Part shown: piece by piece, positions 36,169 through 45,106 of the stretch
Numbering within the stretch: the stretch's first letter is position 1
How the letters are laid out: every line of letters starts with the position of its first letter
Assembly (NCBI GenBank): GCA_964448135.1
Contig: CAYUVH010000055.1
Location: 26,362-90,361, forward strand
DNA: 64,000 nt
DNA from: CAYUVH01 sp964448135
GTDB lineage: Bacteria; Verrucomicrobiota; Verrucomicrobiia; Limisphaerales; UBA8199
Direction: 5' to 3'
Position numbers and translations under genes: made by a program
The notes under the pieces: generated by a model
Databases searched by the model: none
Told to the model about the DNA's origin: nothing
Seen by the model: the letters and a program-made list of their open reading frames with translations, nothing else

Positions 36169-37950
36169 ATGTTTATAAGACCTGTAAATGCCAAAGCCCT
36201 CTCACTGACGATCGCACTCCTGCTCAGCGCGAATGCTTCCCGCGCCGTGACGATTCTTTCCGGACCGAGTTTCACCACCAACACGAATGCCCCGCTGGCG
36301 GGGCTGTTGCAGTTGACCACGGATCAGGCGACGCGGGTGAGCGTCTCGGTCAATGAAGGGACGAATGTTTGGACGCGACGGTTTTACGATTACACCAATT
36401 CTCATTCGTTCCCGTTGGCGGGGTTCAAGCCCGGGCACACGAACCAGATTAGCGTCACGGTTTTTGACCGGCATCGGAACCAGGCGGCGGCAGCGCCGCT
36501 GACTTTTGTCACAGCTCCGCTGCCGACGAATTTTGCGAACATCGTGGTGCTCCAGCGGAAACCGGAGTTGATGGAGCCGGGGTACACGCTGTTCAACCTG
36601 CGGGAGTTCAACGGCAGCATTTCGTTTCTGACGATCGTGGACAACGCGGGGAACGTGGTCTGGTACGACGGGCATGGCTTCTCGACCGCCGATCTGCGCC
36701 AGCTCGACAATGGCGACCTGTTCATGCCCGCGACGACGAACTTTGTGGAAATGAATTTGCTGGGGCAAACGGTGAAGTCCACGGTGGTGCCGGCCGGACT
36801 GAATATCGATCCGCACGACGGTGTGCCGACGGATCACGGGACGATTTTGTATCTGAGCGATGCGACGGAGCTGGTCACCAATTATCCCTCGAGCATGACG
36901 GTTTCAAATGCGGCGCGGTCAACGGCCAATGTGGGTTACCAGAAGGTGGTGGAGATTTCGGCCACGAACGGCGCGTTGCTCAATACGTGGTCGCCGATCA
37001 ATGTGCTGGATCCGCGGCGGGTGAATTACTTGAATACGTTCACGGGCGGAGCGTGGGATTCGGAGCACTGTAACGCGGTGCTTGAAGACCCCAGCGATGA
37101 TTCGATCATCGTGTCCATGCGCACGCAAAATGCGGTGGTGAAATTCTCGCGAACGACGGGGCAGCTCCGTTGGATTCTCGGCACGCCGGATAATTGGGGG
37201 CCGGCATGGCAGCCTTACCTGCTGACGCCGGTGGGGACGCCGTTCGCATGGCAATTCGGGCAGCATGCGCCGATTCTGACGTCGCGGGGTACGTTGATCA
37301 TGTGGGATAACGGCAATTATCGGGTGAGCCCGTTCGCGGCGATTCCGTCGGCGACCAACTACTACAGCCGCTCGGTGGAATACAGCATCAACGAACAGAC
37401 GATGGAGGTTTCGCAGGTGTGGGAATACGGGCGCACCAATGTCACGGATCATCTTTACGCCAATCGTGAAGGCATCGCGCAGCCGCTGCCGCTGACGGGA
37501 AATGTGCTGAACGATTTTGCCGCCGTGCAATACATAAACGGAGCGCCGCCGAGTTCGTATGGAGTGAACGCGACGATGTGCCGGATCACCGAGGTGACGC
37601 ACGAGGCAGTGCCGCAGGTCGTCTTTGATCTGGCGATCTCGCTGTATGCCAACCCCAACACCGCTTTCAAGGACCTGGACGTCTATCGTAGCAAGCGGAT
37701 CCCGGATCTCTATGCGCATCCGGCGCGGCCGGTCGAGGATTTGTCCATGACGTGTCCGGGCGGGGTGCCGCACCTGGAGTTTTCGGCGGATGACGCGAGG
37801 TCTTACCAGATTCAGATTTCCTATGATCTTGCGCTGTGGGAGGGGATCGGAACGGCCGCTGAGGATGCGGGAAAAACCGGAAATTACAGTTTCGTGGACG
37901 AAGAGGCCGACGGCTCACCGATCAGATATTACCGCGTGGTAACGCAGTAG
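36169..37950 (+). CDS. Arylsulfotransferase (ASST) with C-terminal secreted-protein module
   Basis: About 593 residues from the ATG at 36169, which opens a signal peptide (NAKALSLTIALLLSANASRA); the frame is open earlier from 36016 but not signal-like. ASST enzymes transfer sulfate between phenols in the periplasm. The beta-propeller motifs are visible: DPHDGVPTDHGTILYLSD, FTGGAWDSEHCNAVLEDPSD, WQFGQHAPILTSRGTLIMWD with NGNYRVS, and SVEYSINEQTMEVSQVWEYG. The three His expected in the active centre fit DPHDG, DSEHCN and FGQHAP. The last ~58 residues (from about 37774; SYQIQISYDLALWEGIG...RYYRVVTQ) form the Trp/Phe-Tyr-Arg module shared by other secreted proteins here. Confidence 0.85.
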   Translation: MFIRPVNAKALSLTIALLLSANASRAVTILSGPSFTTNTNAPLAGLLQLTTDQATRVSVSVNEGTNVWTRRFYDYTNSHSFPLAGFKPGHTNQISVTVFDRHRNQAAAAPLTFVTAPLPTNFANIVVLQRKPELMEPGYTLFNLREFNGSISFLTIVDNAGNVVWYDGHGFSTADLRQLDNGDLFMPATTNFVEMNLLGQTVKSTVVPAGLNIDPHDGVPTDHGTILYLSDATELVTNYPSSMTVSNAARSTANVGYQKVVEISATNGALLNTWSPINVLDPRRVNYLNTFTGGAWDSEHCNAVLEDPSDDSIIVSMRTQNAVVKFSRTTGQLRWILGTPDNWGPAWQPYLLTPVGTPFAWQFGQHAPILTSRGTLIMWDNGNYRVSPFAAIPSATNYYSRSVEYSINEQTMEVSQVWEYGRTNVTDHLYANREGIAQPLPLTGNVLNDFAAVQYINGAPPSSYGVNATMCRITEVTHEAVPQVVFDLAISLYANPNTAFKDLDVYRSKRIPDLYAHPARPVEDLSMTCPGGVPHLEFSADDARSYQIQISYDLALWEGIGTAAEDAGKTGNYSFVDEEADGSPIRYYRVVTQ

Positions 37951-37964
37951 GCGAGCGCCCTGCT

Positions 37965-38200
37965 GGTGTCCGGGGAAAGGATTCAGGCCGGAGCAAGGTT
38001 CGCTCCCAACCCGGCCGCTCCCCGGACGCAAAAGGACACCGCAGGCGACAAAGAGACCAACTGGAAGCCGGGAGACCCGTAGCTCTGCCATGATCGAAAG
38101 GAGCTATGGGTCTGGGCTACCGGCTTCCAGCACGCCAGCAGGTTGTTTGATTCCGCAGCCCAGGCGTAACCACCTCAGGGCCGCGCTGTCGCGCGGCCCT
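37965..38200. other. Nested hairpins between convergent genes
   Basis: An outer stem GGTGTCC (37965-37971) pairs with GGACACC (38034-38040). Inside it GTCCGGGGA pairs with TCCCCGGAC (37968-37976 with 38019-38027), as an alternative to the outer pairing, and GGCCGG (37986) with CCGGCC (38011). A second hairpin has 11 perfect pairs, CTGGAAGCCGG (38061-38071) with CCGGCTTCCAG (38120-38130), and then 13 more, AGACCCGTAGCTC with GAGCTATGGGTCT, one of them G-U. A third is a perfect 10-bp stem, AGGGCCGCGC/GCGCGGCCCT, with a TGTC loop (38177-38200). It lies where two genes converge. Bidirectional termination or a structured non-coding RNA are both possible; no U-tract is present. Confidence 0.5.
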
Positions 38201-38234
38201 GCCGTGATGCGGCCACGGTCTTACTGAAACCGCC

Positions 38235-40847
38235 TTAATATTTGATGCGGAAGAACTGAACTGAGTTGGTTCCGGCCGCATTGGTATAAGATTCACCGCC
38301 GGGCTGGCCGACTCCGCTGAAATTGGTTTTCCAGGAGATAAAGTTCGCCGAGGCTTCGACGTTGTAATTCGTGCCGGCCGGAACATCGAAGCTGAACCGA
38401 ATTCCCCCGCCCGGCAGTGAAGCAACCGAGGTGATGGTCACCGAAGTGTTGGTGGATGGGGTGCTGGAGAGCTGGGGCGCAAACTGACGGATCTCGGCCG
38501 GACCAAAGGACAATCCGATGGTTGTGCCGGGATTGCCCGGAACGCTGGCGCCATTGACGCTGACCAAAAAGTTGGTGGCGCTGCCGAGGTAATTTGTGAC
38601 CCAGATGGCATAGGTATTGCCTGGCGCCAGCACCGGGCCAACACTGCCGGCGGGCCAGCCTCCGCTTAACGTTGTCGTCGGCGCACTCAGCAACTGGCCA
38701 CCGAAACTCACGCTCGAAACGGCTGAGTTGGAAGAAACAAAGATGACATTGGTGCTATTGGCAACCACGTTGGTGGTTATGTTCGTGCCGATATTGGAAA
38801 CCGGAAAGGGTGCCGACACGACAAATTGAAGCCAATCGTTGAAGACAATATTCGTATAATCATCCAGGATGGTGACGAGAACCTGATTGGTTCCGACATT
38901 GGCGGAATAGAAAAGAGGGTTGCTGTTGTTCATTTTCCAGCCGGAAATCGCTTGGCCGTTGAAGGAGACGGACGCCAATTCGCTGAAAGGATCGGTTGCG
39001 TTCAGGGACAGGAGAACTGGAATGGGCCCGGCGGCAGCCGGGTTAAAAGTTCCGCCAGTCGTGGCGTGAACCGGCCGGGCGGGCGTGACGACTGCGTTTC
39101 CGTTGTTTGGATTCGTGCCGATGGCCTGCACCGAGACCACGTAAGGACTGCCGTTCGACAACCCGGAAATCGTGTAATTTGTCGTCGCCGCCGATACGTC
39201 GACCGGACCAAATCCCAACGGACCGGTGGGCCGGAGCATATTGATCCGATATCCGCCGGCGCCGGTTACGGGCGACCAATTCAACGTGAGTGAAGTCGGG
39301 GTGATGGTGTTCGTGGGGATCGAGACCACCGGTGAATCCAGACGCTCATCGGGAAGAATGGTGATGCGGATAACGTCGCCGTTTTTCACCGCCATGCCGA
39401 CGTCCGGCGTGATCCGCTCTGAATAAGCAAAGGTGTAAGCATCGGCGTTGTAATACATCAAAGCGGCATAGGGATTGTAGTAACCGGAAGAAAGCGCGTT
39501 GCGGGGGGATGGCTGCGCCCAACCATACGGATTGGGCCACGCCACGTTTGGTGAAAACCACTGACCCGAGTTGGTGCCGTAATTCCCGCCGGCAAAGCCG
39601 AAATTGATGGACGACAATACATCGCCGATCATCCAGAGTTCCACGGGTTGTTGGTTCGTGTTGGCGGAGGGGGCCCCGTTCACCAGATAATAGTTGGTCC
39701 CGCTGGGGGCGCCATAGACATAGACGTTCACATCCGTGTTATTGGTCACGTAAAACGTATTCGTCACGAAGACGGTATTTGTGACCACGGTAACGTTGGG
39801 GACCAGAAAGGTGATGGTATTCGTATATTGCTGTTGGCCGCCCGTAACTCCCATTTTGGTCAGATTGTATTCTGGCGGTACCGAATTCGAATTGTAGGTC
39901 AGGGTGAGGAGCCATTCAGCAATCCCCGTCAAAGGATCATTGGTCCGGGCCGCCGTAACCTGATATCCGAGATAGTAATAAGCCCCCTGCACGCTATACC
40001 CGTTCAAAGTGAACGGATTGGTGACCAGGGAATTCAGGACATTGGTGACGCTCGGGTAGGGCGAATTCGTGAGGAGCTTCTGGGGCGCGACAATACGGGC
40101 AAAATTGGTGTAGGCATTGGTCCCCGGTGCCGGCTGCCAGCCGGCCGTGATGTTCCCATTGGTGGTGCCGGCATTGGTCAGGCTGTAGGCGGCATTGGCA
40201 AACCCGCTGGCCGCGAAACGATCCACCAGGGTTTTGGTGGAGGCATATGTATAAGAACCGGACACCAGGTTGGCGGGCACGGCATTGGTGCCGTGATACC
40301 ATTCCAACTGCAACGGGATGCCAAATTTATCAACGTACGTGAGGTCCACGTCATTGTTGACATCACCGCCCAGAAAGGAAAGCTCCGCATAATCAAAGCG
40401 GTAACCGCTGCCACCGTTCCCGGCGTTCGGTGCCGGGCTCGGCGTGACTCCCGCGATGAAGGTAAAAGGATTGTTGTAGATGAAATAAATGGCGCCGGAG
40501 GTGATGTAGCTTGCCCCAAGGGAATGGACGGTGTTCGTATTCCCGGAAATGGGCGAGACGAGCGTGGAAGCTCCGACACTATTGAGCGGCAGGGTTGAGA
40601 GGGCAACCGAAGTGTTGGTTCCCACATTTTTGTCCACAAACAAACTCTGCGGATTGATGGTCGCCCCGCCCGCCCCTGGCACCATGATGTAAACGCTGCT
40701 GTCGGGCAATCCACTGTCATTTACGATCTGGATCGTCAACTCCGCCGAAGCCGGCTGGAGCATGGCAGCAAGGCTGACCGCGAGCAGGGCGGAAACCTTG
40801 ATGAAGGAGCGGGCCGAAGGCAAAAAAGGCAACGATTTATAATTCAT
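38235..40847 (-). CDS. Secreted GH64/thaumatin-like protein with FN3 domain
   Basis: A secreted, Asn/Thr/Ser-rich protein of 870 residues with a signal peptide (cut after ASA, near residue 35). Residues ~36-410 resemble the beta-1,3-glucanase (GH64)/thaumatin fold: LTIQIVNDSGLPDSSVYIMV at the start and YAELSFLGGDVNNDVDLTYV with DKFGIPLQLEWY. A fibronectin type III domain follows (about 510-590; TPTSLTLNWSPVTGAGGY). The last ~58 residues (GTNYNVEASANFISWKTNFS...VQFFRIKY) form the Trp/Phe-Phe-Arg module shared with other secreted proteins in the window. A polysaccharide substrate is inferred only. Confidence 0.8.
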   Translation of the reverse strand: MNYKSLPFLPSARSFIKVSALLAVSLAAMLQPASAELTIQIVNDSGLPDSSVYIMVPGAGGATINPQSLFVDKNVGTNTSVALSTLPLNSVGASTLVSPISGNTNTVHSLGASYITSGAIYFIYNNPFTFIAGVTPSPAPNAGNGGSGYRFDYAELSFLGGDVNNDVDLTYVDKFGIPLQLEWYHGTNAVPANLVSGSYTYASTKTLVDRFAASGFANAAYSLTNAGTTNGNITAGWQPAPGTNAYTNFARIVAPQKLLTNSPYPSVTNVLNSLVTNPFTLNGYSVQGAYYYLGYQVTAARTNDPLTGIAEWLLTLTYNSNSVPPEYNLTKMGVTGGQQQYTNTITFLVPNVTVVTNTVFVTNTFYVTNNTDVNVYVYGAPSGTNYYLVNGAPSANTNQQPVELWMIGDVLSSINFGFAGGNYGTNSGQWFSPNVAWPNPYGWAQPSPRNALSSGYYNPYAALMYYNADAYTFAYSERITPDVGMAVKNGDVIRITILPDERLDSPVVSIPTNTITPTSLTLNWSPVTGAGGYRINMLRPTGPLGFGPVDVSAATTNYTISGLSNGSPYVVSVQAIGTNPNNGNAVVTPARPVHATTGGTFNPAAAGPIPVLLSLNATDPFSELASVSFNGQAISGWKMNNSNPLFYSANVGTNQVLVTILDDYTNIVFNDWLQFVVSAPFPVSNIGTNITTNVVANSTNVIFVSSNSAVSSVSFGGQLLSAPTTTLSGGWPAGSVGPVLAPGNTYAIWVTNYLGSATNFLVSVNGASVPGNPGTTIGLSFGPAEIRQFAPQLSSTPSTNTSVTITSVASLPGGGIRFSFDVPAGTNYNVEASANFISWKTNFSGVGQPGGESYTNAAGTNSVQFFRIKY

Positions 40848-41109
40848 TTATATTTTTTTATTGGTGCCAGGTGTTCAGTTTAATCCACACTACGGTCCCT
40901 TGAGCGCAAAACATTGCGCGATACGGACTTACGGTGCGCTGTTTTAAGCACAACTAGTTGGGACGGTCAAGGGAAGAAATTGAAAAAATTAAACATAGTG
41001 CTACGGAAAATCCACGGAAATTGGTTTGGCGGTCAGTGGCAGATTATGTGAAGCACTTCACGTCGGGTAGGTCCTCCGCTACACTCCTCGCACGCCGCCA
41101 ACCCCTGCC

Positions 41110-42138
41110 ATGAATACCCCCAGCCTCGCACTCCTGTTTCTCCTCGCCCTCCCTGCTGCGGGTGATAGCCCCGCCGATCATCTGCCACCGTACATCACGC
41201 AGGTGACGGGGTTCGGCGAGCGCGCGGACTGGTCGCACGATGGGCAGAAACTTTTGTTTCTATCGAAGACATTCGGCGATGCCATGGAACTCGATCTTCG
41301 GACGAAACAGATTCGCAACCTTACGGCTCATTACCCACATTGCGGATACACGCGCGCGCTTTACCTGACCAATGGCGATGTTCTGTTGTCCGGCCCCGAA
41401 GCTTTCGATCCGAAGAACAGCCATCATGCGCGAGAGCAATGCTGGCTTTACGTGCTGGATCGCAGTTTAGCCAAACCGGCGGCGCCGCTGGGCACCAAGT
41501 GCAGCGAGGGGCCGGCGGTGTCGCGGTCACGCATGCACGTTGCGTGGACGCATGTCGCGGCGGAGTACCCGCAAGAGATGGCCGCGGGAAGTTCGCGGAT
41601 GCAGGAGGCGGACATTGTTTACGAGGACGGGAAGCCGAAGCTGGCGAATCAGAAGCTGATTGTTAACAGCGCGGATCTGCCCTTCAAGTGCACGCTCGAG
41701 ACGCAGAATTTTCGTCCGCCTGGGGAGGAGGAGCTGACGTTCAGCGCTTATGGACATCAGGGAACGGATGTTTGCGGGATCAATCTGGTCACCAAGAAGG
41801 TGACGAACTATTCAGACTCCCCCGGACAATACGACGAGCCGGAGGGCATCTATCCGGATGGACAGTTCACGCTGGTGGAATGCGACAAACACCATCACCA
41901 GGGGCCGAATCATGTAGATCTGTGGAAGCTCAAGCTGGACGGGACGGGCTATGTCGAGCGGTTGACGCATTTCAGCGATTATCCGGGTTACAAGGCTTCG
42001 AATCCGGTGGTGAGTGATGACGGGGCGTTCATTGCATTTCAAATGGCCCGCTCGCGGGACGCGGCGGGGGTGGGGCAGGGGATTTTTATTAATGATTTGA
42101 AGCGGGCGGCCGCGGAAACGAAGGGGGAGAGGAAGTGA
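41110..42138 (+). CDS. Secreted TolB/WD40-like beta-propeller protein
   Basis: A protein of 342 residues. A short signal peptide (LALLFLLALPAAGDS) precedes a propeller with PD40-type repeats (ADWSHDGQKLLFLSKTF, PEGIYPDGQFTLVECDKHHH, NPVVSDDGAFIAFQMARS). Such proteins are periplasmic or secreted and often accompany polysaccharide use. The sequence has many His (HSHH, KHHHQG), perhaps for metal binding. No catalytic motif is seen. Confidence 0.8.
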   Translation: MNTPSLALLFLLALPAAGDSPADHLPPYITQVTGFGERADWSHDGQKLLFLSKTFGDAMELDLRTKQIRNLTAHYPHCGYTRALYLTNGDVLLSGPEAFDPKNSHHAREQCWLYVLDRSLAKPAAPLGTKCSEGPAVSRSRMHVAWTHVAAEYPQEMAAGSSRMQEADIVYEDGKPKLANQKLIVNSADLPFKCTLETQNFRPPGEEELTFSAYGHQGTDVCGINLVTKKVTNYSDSPGQYDEPEGIYPDGQFTLVECDKHHHQGPNHVDLWKLKLDGTGYVERLTHFSDYPGYKASNPVVSDDGAFIAFQMARSRDAAGVGQGIFINDLKRAAAETKGERK

Positions 42139-42166
42139 AACAACAACGCAATCATGGAAAGGAGGG

Positions 42167-42844
42167 ATGGATTGGGTGCTGACGCATGACGCCAGCCCGG
42201 AGCCAGGACTCGTCGCGACTTGCGTTGAGTGCAAGGCGCAATTCCGGTTTGAGGAGGTAATCATTCTCGGCGGCTTTGCCTGCTGCAGCAGTTGCAAGCC
42301 GATCAGGCTGCAAAAACTTCGCGAAGGCTGCCTGGAAATTCTCCCAAATCTGGCGGGCTCGCCCGACTTGTTCCGGATCACCTACCACAGCTCGCTGGCT
42401 GCACAGTTGCGATGCAATTTTTACGTGATGTTTCACAAAAAGCAGGCTGTGTTGCTGAATGTCGCCTTCATTCTCCTCGTGAGTGTCATTGTGCCGCTTC
42501 AGGTTTTTCCCTCCATGGCGATTAATGTTTTCACGACGATTGCCTCGGCGGTGGCCGCAGCGCTGCTGTTTGTTACCTTGTTCGTGCTTGCGATCTGCCT
42601 TCGGTATCCCAAAAGCAGGTCATGCACCACCGGTTTTACGGCGGAGGGCGTGTTCGATCTTTCAACGGCAAAGCGCCAGGGTATCCCCTGGCGGCAAATC
42701 AAGGAGATCCGCGAGAAAAGCGGTGACGTTCACATATGGCGTGGTTTGGGCGGCATCTATATTCCCCGCGAAGCTTTCAAGGACCTGGATGAAGCCCGGC
42801 GTTTGGCCGGCCTCGCGAAGGAGTTATGGCTGAACAACCGGTGA
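42167..42844 (+). CDS. Zinc-ribbon / two-helix / YcxB-like protein
   Basis: A protein of 225 residues (or 222 from GTG 42176). AAGGAGG at 42159-42165 is only one base from ATG 42167 but ten from GTG 42176, so the GTG is the better start. Three parts are visible: an N-terminal zinc ribbon (CVECKAQF and CCSSCKP); two membrane helices (VLLNVAFILLVSVIVPLQVF and INVFTTIASAVAAALLFVTL); and a C-terminal part resembling the YcxB-like domain (FTAEGVFDLSTAKRQGIPWR, GGIYIPREAFKDLDEARRL). YcxB-like domains have no set function. Confidence 0.75.
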   Translation: MDWVLTHDASPEPGLVATCVECKAQFRFEEVIILGGFACCSSCKPIRLQKLREGCLEILPNLAGSPDLFRITYHSSLAAQLRCNFYVMFHKKQAVLLNVAFILLVSVIVPLQVFPSMAINVFTTIASAVAAALLFVTLFVLAICLRYPKSRSCTTGFTAEGVFDLSTAKRQGIPWRQIKEIREKSGDVHIWRGLGGIYIPREAFKDLDEARRLAGLAKELWLNNR

Positions 42845-42953
42845 ACCGGCAGCCAAGCATCGCTCTCCAAGTGCCGCCTCTTCCCGGAGTTGGTAAAATA
42901 CCGTAGCTTGAGGCAGGAGCGTTAGAGGCGGCGTTTGAGAAAAGCAAGAAACC

Positions 42954-42973
42954 CGCCCGTTCAGAGACGGGCG
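42954..42973. repeat. GC-rich palindrome
   Basis: CGCCCGT-tcagag-ACGGGCG (42954-42973), followed by CTCC, in the short spacer before the DUF1501 operon end. It has the same design as the palindromes at 17252 and 31213. Confidence 0.5.
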
Positions 42974-42979
42974 CTCCGG

Positions 42980-43621
42980 TCAGGGCGTGGTGCGGTGAGT
43001 GCGCTTGCTGGCATCCACCTCGAGCAGATCCGACGACATCAATTCGCTGCCGTGGCGGAAGCGGCCGTCGGCACTGCGATGAATGTCATCGGTGGTCCAG
43101 AGTTTGCCGTCGGGGCCGGCGGAGCGAATTTCGTAGCGGCCGCCGCCGAGGGCGTGGAAGAAGAGGGGGGTTTTCCAGCGGTCAACGAGCTGGCCTTGGG
43201 CATTGAGGGCGACGCTCTGGTCGGGGAGCCAGCGTTCGTGCGCGGAGTTTTTGCCGCGGAAGAGATCGGCCCAATCCTCGTTCGCGCTGAGCGGGCGGTT
43301 GGCGGCGGACTTGAGGATGAGCAGCGAGTTGTCCATAAGGTGGGACATGAGCGTCAGATCGTTTTCCGGCGGGAAATGGGCGTCGCCGTAACCGCGCAGG
43401 ATGGTTTCGCCGGGGAGCGGGGTGCTGCCCGGAGGCGGCGAGGCCGCGGGGGAGGGCGTGGTGGCAACGGTGACGTTGGTGGCGAGGGTCTCCGGTTGCG
43501 AGGGTGCCGCTTGCGGCGAGGGATTTACGCCGGGCGGGGACGAACGAAGAAGAATAAAGAGCCCGGCGGCCAGGATCAGAATTGCGACAACGAGGAGCGG
43601 GAAAAAGGAGCTGCGCTTCAC
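42980..43621 (-). CDS. Pseudopilin-like (GspG-type) anchored protein
   Basis: A protein of 213 residues that starts at GTG 43621, overlapping the stop of the DUF1501 gene in a GTGA junction, so it is translationally coupled. An N-terminal helix (FFPLLVVAILILAAGLFILL) anchors it. A Pro/Ala/Thr-rich stretch follows. The last ~60 residues (LFFHALGGGRYEIRSAGPDG with KLWTTDDI) match the C-terminal end of type II secretion pseudopilins. It lacks the usual GFTLIE prepilin start, so it is a pseudopilin-like periplasmic protein. It is probably an accessory of the DUF1800/DUF1501 pair. Confidence 0.8.
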   Translation of the reverse strand: MKRSSFFPLLVVAILILAAGLFILLRSSPPGVNPSPQAAPSQPETLATNVTVATTPSPAASPPPGSTPLPGETILRGYGDAHFPPENDLTLMSHLMDNSLLILKSAANRPLSANEDWADLFRGKNSAHERWLPDQSVALNAQGQLVDRWKTPLFFHALGGGRYEIRSAGPDGKLWTTDDIHRSADGRFRHGSELMSSDLLEVDASKRTHRTTP

Positions 43622-45078
43622 GTGATGAAGCCGAGCGGCGCGGTGCCCGAGTTGGGATTCCAGAAGTTGGCGATGTTGGGCAGGACGTTGGGCAGGTTGC
43701 CGGAGGAAACGCCGAACCAGCGGAGCAACTCGGCGATGTACAAGTCAGCCGAGGTGCTGGGCAAGAGACGGCCGCCGTGGCCGACGTCGTCGGGGCCGTC
43801 GAGGGTAAGGTCGGGGTAGGTGCCAAAGATTTTGCCGCCGTCCACCTTGCCGCCGAAGACCATGGCATTGGTGCCCCAGGCGTGGTCCGTGCCGCGGCCG
43901 TTCGAGCGGAGCGTGCGGCCGAAATCGGAGGCAGTGAAAGTAACGACGTCGTTTGCGAGGCCGAGCAATTCGAGCGCCTGTTGGTAAGCGCCGATGGCCG
44001 AGTCGAGGCCGGCGAGCATGGCGGCTTCGGTATTGAGCAATTCGCCGTGGTGATCCCAGCCGCCGAACTGCACGAAGAAGGTCTGGCGGCGCAGGCCGAG
44101 CTGGCTGCGAATTTTGATCGTCTTCAGCACAGCCTTCAGGGTGGAGGCGAGGGTGCTGCCCGGGAACAATGCGTCGGCCGGGCCGCCGAGTTGGGCGCTG
44201 GAAGAATCGAATTGAGTTTGGAAAAGTGACTGGGCGCCGTCGCTTTGCTTCGTGAGCTGGGAGAAACTTTCAGTAAGGAGATTGCTGTAGTGCTGGTCGA
44301 GTGTGCTGCGGAGCCCGGCGTTTTTGAGAAGGAGCGGATTGTTGGCCGCGCCGCCGGTGTTGCCGTCGAAGGACAGCGCGCCGGAGGGAGTGACTACAAA
44401 CTGCTGGGTGGAGTTTCCGACCTGGAGCACGTTATTGCCTCCGAAGGAGATGCTCATCGAGGTCGTGCCGTTGTTGTAATAGCTGTTGATGATGTCCGCG
44501 CAGCGCCCGGCCCAGCCGCTCAGCTGTGACATGCCTTGCGGCACGGCGGTCTGCCATTGCTCGATCTGGTCGCTATGAGAGAAGAGCGCTTTGGGGACGG
44601 GCAGGGCGGCATTGTTGCCATTTTCCCAGGAGTTGAATTGCGCCTTGGTGATGGGTGCGACGAGCGTGCCGACGTTGCTGAGGAAGGAAAGACGGCGTTT
44701 GCCGGCAAACGCACCGGTGCCGTTGGCCATGGCCTGGAGATTCGCGCAGGACGGATGAAGCGCGTAGTTGGCCGAGGGCGCGGACAACTGGCGGAGGGCG
44801 TTGCGGTCGAGGGCCAGGCCACCGTCGCTGCCGTAGGCGCCGCGCGTCACGGAATAGGTGTTATAGGCCGATTGTTCGTACGGCACGAGGACGTTGAAGG
44901 AGTCCATGCCGCCACTGAGGAAGATGCACACGAGCGCCTTGTTATCGAGCGGGCCGGTTTGGGCGGCGACGTTGTTGGCGAGCTTGAGGTTGAGCAGCGT
45001 GCTAAGAATGGCCGACGAACCGACAGCGGCGCAGTTCAGCTGCTTCAGAAAGTTGCGGCGGGAGGTGCGCTGGATCAT
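43618..45078 (-). CDS. DUF1501 protein (bacterial type)
   Basis: A protein of 486 residues. The ATG at 45078 is chosen because it starts a twin-arginine signal (QRTSRRNFLKQLNCAAVGSS); the open frame upstream lies in the DUF1800 gene. The family motifs are ALVCIFLSGGMDSFNVLVPY, FFVQFGGWDHHGELLNTE and VVTFTASDFGRTLRSNGRGT with DHAWGTNAMVFGG, matching the DUF1501 partners of DUF1800. It starts 28 bases after the DUF1800 stop and overlaps the downstream gene, so the three genes form one operon. This is a different subfamily from the DUF1501 gene at 5427. Confidence 0.93.
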   Translation of the reverse strand: MIQRTSRRNFLKQLNCAAVGSSAILSTLLNLKLANNVAAQTGPLDNKALVCIFLSGGMDSFNVLVPYEQSAYNTYSVTRGAYGSDGGLALDRNALRQLSAPSANYALHPSCANLQAMANGTGAFAGKRRLSFLSNVGTLVAPITKAQFNSWENGNNAALPVPKALFSHSDQIEQWQTAVPQGMSQLSGWAGRCADIINSYYNNGTTSMSISFGGNNVLQVGNSTQQFVVTPSGALSFDGNTGGAANNPLLLKNAGLRSTLDQHYSNLLTESFSQLTKQSDGAQSLFQTQFDSSSAQLGGPADALFPGSTLASTLKAVLKTIKIRSQLGLRRQTFFVQFGGWDHHGELLNTEAAMLAGLDSAIGAYQQALELLGLANDVVTFTASDFGRTLRSNGRGTDHAWGTNAMVFGGKVDGGKIFGTYPDLTLDGPDDVGHGGRLLPSTSADLYIAELLRWFGVSSGNLPNVLPNIANFWNPNSGTAPLGFIT

Positions 45079-45106
45079 AAGACAATGGCGGGGAGCAGAG
45101 TGGGCT

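Noticed and set aside
38061..38085. Resemblance to a cobalamin riboswitch B12 box (GGAAGCCGGGAGACC)
   Set aside because: The rest of the riboswitch core (GGTG..., CCCGCNACTG) is missing, the box is part of a long perfect hairpin, and no gene lies downstream in that direction.
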